Below are positions 60,845 through 64,000 of a stretch of DNA of 64,000 nt, one piece after another. A model generated the notes under the pieces. The model did no database searches. It had not been told where the DNA came from and worked only from the letters and a program-made list of their open reading frames with translations. Each line of letters begins with the position of its first letter. Position 1 is the first letter of the stretch. Source of the DNA: Microbacterium sulfonylureivorans (lineage in GTDB: Bacteria; Actinomycetota; Actinomycetes; Actinomycetales; Microbacteriaceae); the NCBI RefSeq assembly GCF_003999995.1, contig NZ_RJAD01000001.1:434001-498000 (forward strand), read 5' to 3'. Position numbers and translations under genes: made by a program.

Positions 60845-62365
60845 GTGATCAAAGTTGACCATCAATCGGCATTACTTTCCGTCAAGGGCGTGACGAAGTC
60901 CTTCTCCGGAGTCCGCGCCCTCCGCGGGGTCGACCTCGAGGTCCTTCCGGGCGAAGTCCACTGCGTCCTCGGCCAGAACGGTGCCGGCAAGTCGACGCTC
61001 ATCAAGACGCTCGCCGGTGTGCATCGCCCCGACGAGGGCGAGATCTCCTGGCTCGGTGAGACGGTCGACGTCCCCACCCCCGAAGCCGCGATCGAACTCG
61101 GCATCGCCACGATGTACCAGGAACTCGACGTCGTCGACGGCCTCACCATCGCGGAGAACATCTTCCTCGGCCACGAGCTGGCGCGCGGCGGCTTCACCCG
61201 GCGATCGGAGGCGGCGAAGCAGACCCGCGAGCTGCTGCGACGACTCGGGCATCCGCGCCTCTCGCCGCACGCGGAGGTCGGCTCACTGTCGGCGGCGAAC
61301 AAGCAGATCGTCAGCATGGCCAGGGCGCTCTCGCACGACATCAAGCTGATCATCATGGACGAACCGTCCGCCGTCCTCGACACCGAGGAGGTCAAGAACC
61401 TCTTCCACGTCGTGAAAGAGCTGACGGCCCAGGGAATCGCCGTGGTCTACATCACGCATCGCCTCGAGGAGATCCGCCAGATCGGCGATCGGATCACCGT
61501 GCTCAAGGACGGCCGCACCACCGCTGTCGGGCTTCCCGTGGCCGATACGCCGACGCCGGAGCTCATCCGCCTGATGACGGGTCGCGAGGTCGCCAACGTG
61601 TTCCCGCCCGCCGTGCCCGTGCCCGCTGACGCGCCCACCGTCCTCGAGGTGGAGGGCCTCGGCCTCTCCGGCGTGTTCGAGGGCGTGTCCTTCTCCGTGC
61701 GGGCCGGCGAAGTCGTCGGCCTCGCCGGCCTCGTCGGGTCGGGCCGCTCCGAGATCCTCGAGACGGTGTACGGCGCGCGCCGATCCACTGCCGGGAGCGT
61801 CAAGGTGGCCGGCAAGCGCCTGCGCCGCGGCTCGGTCGTGCACGCCGTCGCCTCGGGGGTGGGACTCTCTCCCGAGGAGCGCAAGAGCCAGGGGCTCGTG
61901 CTCGACGAGCCGATCTTCGTCAACGTCACCCTGTCGTCGATGTCGCGGTTCGCCAAGGCCGGCTTCCTCGATGAGCGCACCGAGCGCAAGGTGACCCGTG
62001 AGCAGATCGACGCCCTCGAGCTTCGTCCCGCAGATCCCGACCGCCCGGCCATGACCCTCTCCGGCGGCAACCAGCAGAAGATCCTGCTCGCGCGCTGGCT
62101 CGTGCACGGCACGCGTGTGCTCCTTCTTGACGAGCCCACCCGCGGCGTCGATGTCGGCGCCCGCGCCGAGATCTATGCGCTTATCCGGCGCCTGGCCGCC
62201 GCTGGCAATGCCGTCGTCGTGGTCTCGAGCGAGATCGAGGAAGTGCTCGGCCTCGCCGACACCGTGCTCGTCGTCGCGGACGGCCGCGTCCTCAAGACCC
62301 TTCCCGCCTCCCAGATCGACGAGCACGGTGTGCTCGATCTCGTCATGAAAGGAACCGCCGCGTGA
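60845..62365 (+). CDS. Ribose-type sugar ABC importer, double ATP-binding protein
   Basis: This 506-residue ATPase carries two nucleotide-binding domains like RbsA. Domain 1 has GQNGAGKST and MDEPSAVLD with a degenerate LSAANKQ signature; domain 2 has a modified P-loop GLVGSGRSE, LSGGNQQK and LLLDEPTRGVD. The GTG at 60845 is supported by TATGTT (60833-60838) ending 6 bases upstream, so it is probably leaderless; an ATG at 60818 has less support. The stop overlaps the permease GTG. Confidence 0.93.
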   Translation: MIKVDHQSALLSVKGVTKSFSGVRALRGVDLEVLPGEVHCVLGQNGAGKSTLIKTLAGVHRPDEGEISWLGETVDVPTPEAAIELGIATMYQELDVVDGLTIAENIFLGHELARGGFTRRSEAAKQTRELLRRLGHPRLSPHAEVGSLSAANKQIVSMARALSHDIKLIIMDEPSAVLDTEEVKNLFHVVKELTAQGIAVVYITHRLEEIRQIGDRITVLKDGRTTAVGLPVADTPTPELIRLMTGREVANVFPPAVPVPADAPTVLEVEGLGLSGVFEGVSFSVRAGEVVGLAGLVGSGRSEILETVYGARRSTAGSVKVAGKRLRRGSVVHAVASGVGLSPEERKSQGLVLDEPIFVNVTLSSMSRFAKAGFLDERTERKVTREQIDALELRPADPDRPAMTLSGGNQQKILLARWLVHGTRVLLLDEPTRGVDVGARAEIYALIRRLAAAGNAVVVVSSEIEEVLGLADTVLVVADGRVLKTLPASQIDEHGVLDLVMKGTAA

Positions 62366-63426
62366 GCGAGCAGACCACCGGGACCGCAGGGGTCCCCACC
62401 GCCAGCGAGGCACCGCCGCCCGCAGGCTCACCCGACGGCGACAAGCAGAAGTCCGGATTCCAGCGGTTCATGTCCGGGTCGGTCGGCCGCAACCTCGGCC
62501 TCGTCGCCGCGCTGCTGGTGCTCGTGATCGTCGGCGCCGTCACCGCGCCGGACACCTTCACGAGCGTCAGCAACATCCTCACGATCCTGCGTCAGGCGTC
62601 CATCATCGGCGTCGTCAGCATCGGAATGACGCTCGTGATCATCTCCGGCGGCATCGACCTGTCGGTGGGCTCCGTGATCGGCCTCGCCTCCGTCGTCGCG
62701 ACGATCGCAGCCGTGCAGGACCTCGCCGACCAGATGCACTGGATCGTCATGGTCGTGTTCGCGCTGCTCGTCGGCTTCGCCGCAGGCCTCATCAACGGCA
62801 TCGTCATCGCGTACGGCAAAGTCGTCGCGTTCATGGCCACCCTCGCGATGCTGGTCGGGGCACGAGGACTCGCCGAGATCATCGCCGAGCGACGCACCCT
62901 TCAGGTCGGCAACCGCGACTTCATCGAGTTCATGAACCTCGACATCATCGGGGTCGACATCCTCATCTGGATCTTCGCCATCGTCGCGGTGCTCGGGTGG
63001 GTCATCCTCAACCGCACCACCTTCGGCCGCCGCACCGTCGCCATCGGCGGCAACCGCGAGGCCGCCCGCCTCGCCGGCATCAACGTCAAGCGCCACACCA
63101 TGTGGCTGTACGCGATCTCCGGCCTGTGCGCCGGCATCGCGGCCGTCATGTACCTCGCACGCACCACCGCCGGCACCTCGACGCACGGCACGCTCCTCGA
63201 ACTGGACGCGATCGCCTCCGTCGTCGTCGGCGGCACGCTCCTCATCGGCGGCCGCGGCACGATCACCGGCACCGTGTTCGGCGTTCTGATCTTCGCGACG
63301 CTCAGCAACGTCTTCGTTCAGAACAACCTCAACTCGTCGGTGCAGGCCGTCGTGAAGGGCATCATCATCGTCGTCGCCGTGCTGCTGCAGCAGCGGTTCG
63401 CGAAGCCCACCGGACGAGCGACCTGA
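62362..63426 (+). CDS. Ribose-type sugar ABC importer, permease
   Basis: This 354-residue permease has about ten helices like RbsC. ISGGIDLSVGSVIGLASVVATIA is the family's signature region, and GGNREAARLAGINVKRHTMWLYAISGL the coupling segment. The N-terminus of about 40 residues is cytosolic and Pro/Gly-rich. The GTG at 62362 overlaps the ATPase stop (GTGA). It completes the importer whose binding protein is divergent. Confidence 0.94.
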   Translation: MSEQTTGTAGVPTASEAPPPAGSPDGDKQKSGFQRFMSGSVGRNLGLVAALLVLVIVGAVTAPDTFTSVSNILTILRQASIIGVVSIGMTLVIISGGIDLSVGSVIGLASVVATIAAVQDLADQMHWIVMVVFALLVGFAAGLINGIVIAYGKVVAFMATLAMLVGARGLAEIIAERRTLQVGNRDFIEFMNLDIIGVDILIWIFAIVAVLGWVILNRTTFGRRTVAIGGNREAARLAGINVKRHTMWLYAISGLCAGIAAVMYLARTTAGTSTHGTLLELDAIASVVVGGTLLIGGRGTITGTVFGVLIFATLSNVFVQNNLNSSVQAVVKGIIIVVAVLLQQRFAKPTGRAT

Positions 63427-63541
63427 TCGGATGTCGCCGCCCGGCGCCCGGACTAATGAACGTTCTCACCGCGCCGGGCCGCGGCATCCCGTCGGAAGTC
63501 ATCGGACTTCGGCGCTCTCACGACTGCCGATAAACTGGAAT

Positions 63542-64000
63542 GTGGCGAAAATGAGCATGGAACCGACACCCAACGTGTCCGGAGTCAGTCAGCTCTTCCA
63601 GCTTCTGCGCGATGGCGTGCCCCGCACCCGCGCCGAACTGGCGAAGTCGACCGGGCTCGCGCGATCGACCATCGCGGCGCGCGTCGACGAGCTCATGCGG
63701 TTGGGCCTCATCACGCCGATCGCCGAGACGGTGTCGACGGGCGGGCGCCCACCCTCGCAGTTCGCCCTGAACCCCCGTGCACGCCTCGTGCTGGCCGCCG
63801 ACATCGGCGCCTCGCACGCCACGCTCGCAGTGACCGACCTGGCCGGCAGCATCATCGCCGACCACAGCGAGCCGCTGGACGTCACGTTGGGGCCGGTGCC
63901 CGTGCTCACGTGGCTGGTCGACAACGCGGTGGCTCTGCTCGAGCGCATCGGCCGCTCGACCGATGACGTCGCCGCCATCGGGATGGGTATCCCCGGCCCG
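63542..64000 (+). CDS. ROK family transcriptional regulator, N-terminal part
   Basis: The gene runs off the window after 153 residues. The N-terminal winged helix-turn-helix (RAELAKSTGLARSTIAARVDEL) is followed by the start of the ROK sugar-kinase-like domain (LAADIGASHATLAVTDL and GMGIPGP). It is a NagC/XylR-type regulator, likely to respond to the sugar imported by the preceding genes. The GTG at 63542 has TAAACT (63531-63536) ending 5 bases upstream, so it is probably leaderless; ATGs at 63551 and 63557 are in frame. Confidence 0.9.
   Translation, partial: MAKMSMEPTPNVSGVSQLFQLLRDGVPRTRAELAKSTGLARSTIAARVDELMRLGLITPIAETVSTGGRPPSQFALNPRARLVLAADIGASHATLAVTDLAGSIIADHSEPLDVTLGPVPVLTWLVDNAVALLERIGRSTDDVAAIGMGIPGP

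Overview
The window looks like chromosomal DNA of a high-GC actinobacterium of the Microbacteriaceae, most likely Microbacterium-like. The supporting signs are strongly GC-ending codons, many GTG starts, a tRNA without an encoded CCA end, GTP-dependent PEP carboxykinase, a long-N-terminus NusG, DUF2510 and RamB-type proteins, and about fifteen genes whose start codon lies only 5-8 bases after a TANNNT -10 element (leaderless). No transposase, integrase, phage module or CRISPR array was found. No gene-free stretch exceeds 300 bases.

Layout. 1-6650: an MHS-type symporter, a divergent TetR/SDR pair, and an ABC-2 exporter operon. 6799-9312: a small HTH regulator coupled to an ABC half-exporter. 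9322-12763: pckG divergent from a RamB-like regulator. 12837-19488: a YqaJ-like nuclease, a MarR-controlled DHA2 efflux pump, a quinone-reductase-like enzyme, the lysG/lysE pair, a DUF1801 protein and acylphosphatase. 19497-23092: a polar amino-acid ABC importer and a nitronate monooxygenase. 23198-26042: the conserved tRNA-Trp, secE, nusG, rplK, rplA block. 26188-37240: two small genes, then a putrescine/GABA catabolic cluster (gabD, permease, universal stress protein, putrescine oxidase, gabT, PucR regulator, second FAD amine oxidase). 37347-44230: a glycan-use locus (CUT1 sugar importer without its own ATPase, GH1 glycosidase, TetR, secreted PF10091/GH144-like hydrolase). 44328-49386: a second RamB-like regulator with malate synthase and isocitrate lyase. 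49519-57160: an aminotransferase, an ECF sigma factor with two YCII/DGPF proteins, murB with two hot-dog dehydratases, a TauE permease and a DUF2510 protein. 57255-64000: a ribose-type sugar importer with a TIM-barrel isomerase, a Gfo/Idh/MocA oxidoreductase and a ROK regulator cut by the window end.

How they work together. Two regulators of one family flank the gluconeogenic (pckG) and glyoxylate-bypass (aceB, aceA) genes, which suggests coordinated control of growth on acetate or fatty acids. The putrescine/GABA cluster gives a nearly complete route from putrescine through 4-aminobutanal and GABA to succinate. The glycan locus has a 26-bp element in front of both its importer operon and its secreted hydrolase operon, and a TetR gene lies between them, so one repressor probably controls extracellular depolymerisation, uptake and intracellular hydrolysis. 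The 7-mer GGATGCC/GGCATCC recurs both as terminator arms and inside coding regions, and appears to be a genome-level motif.
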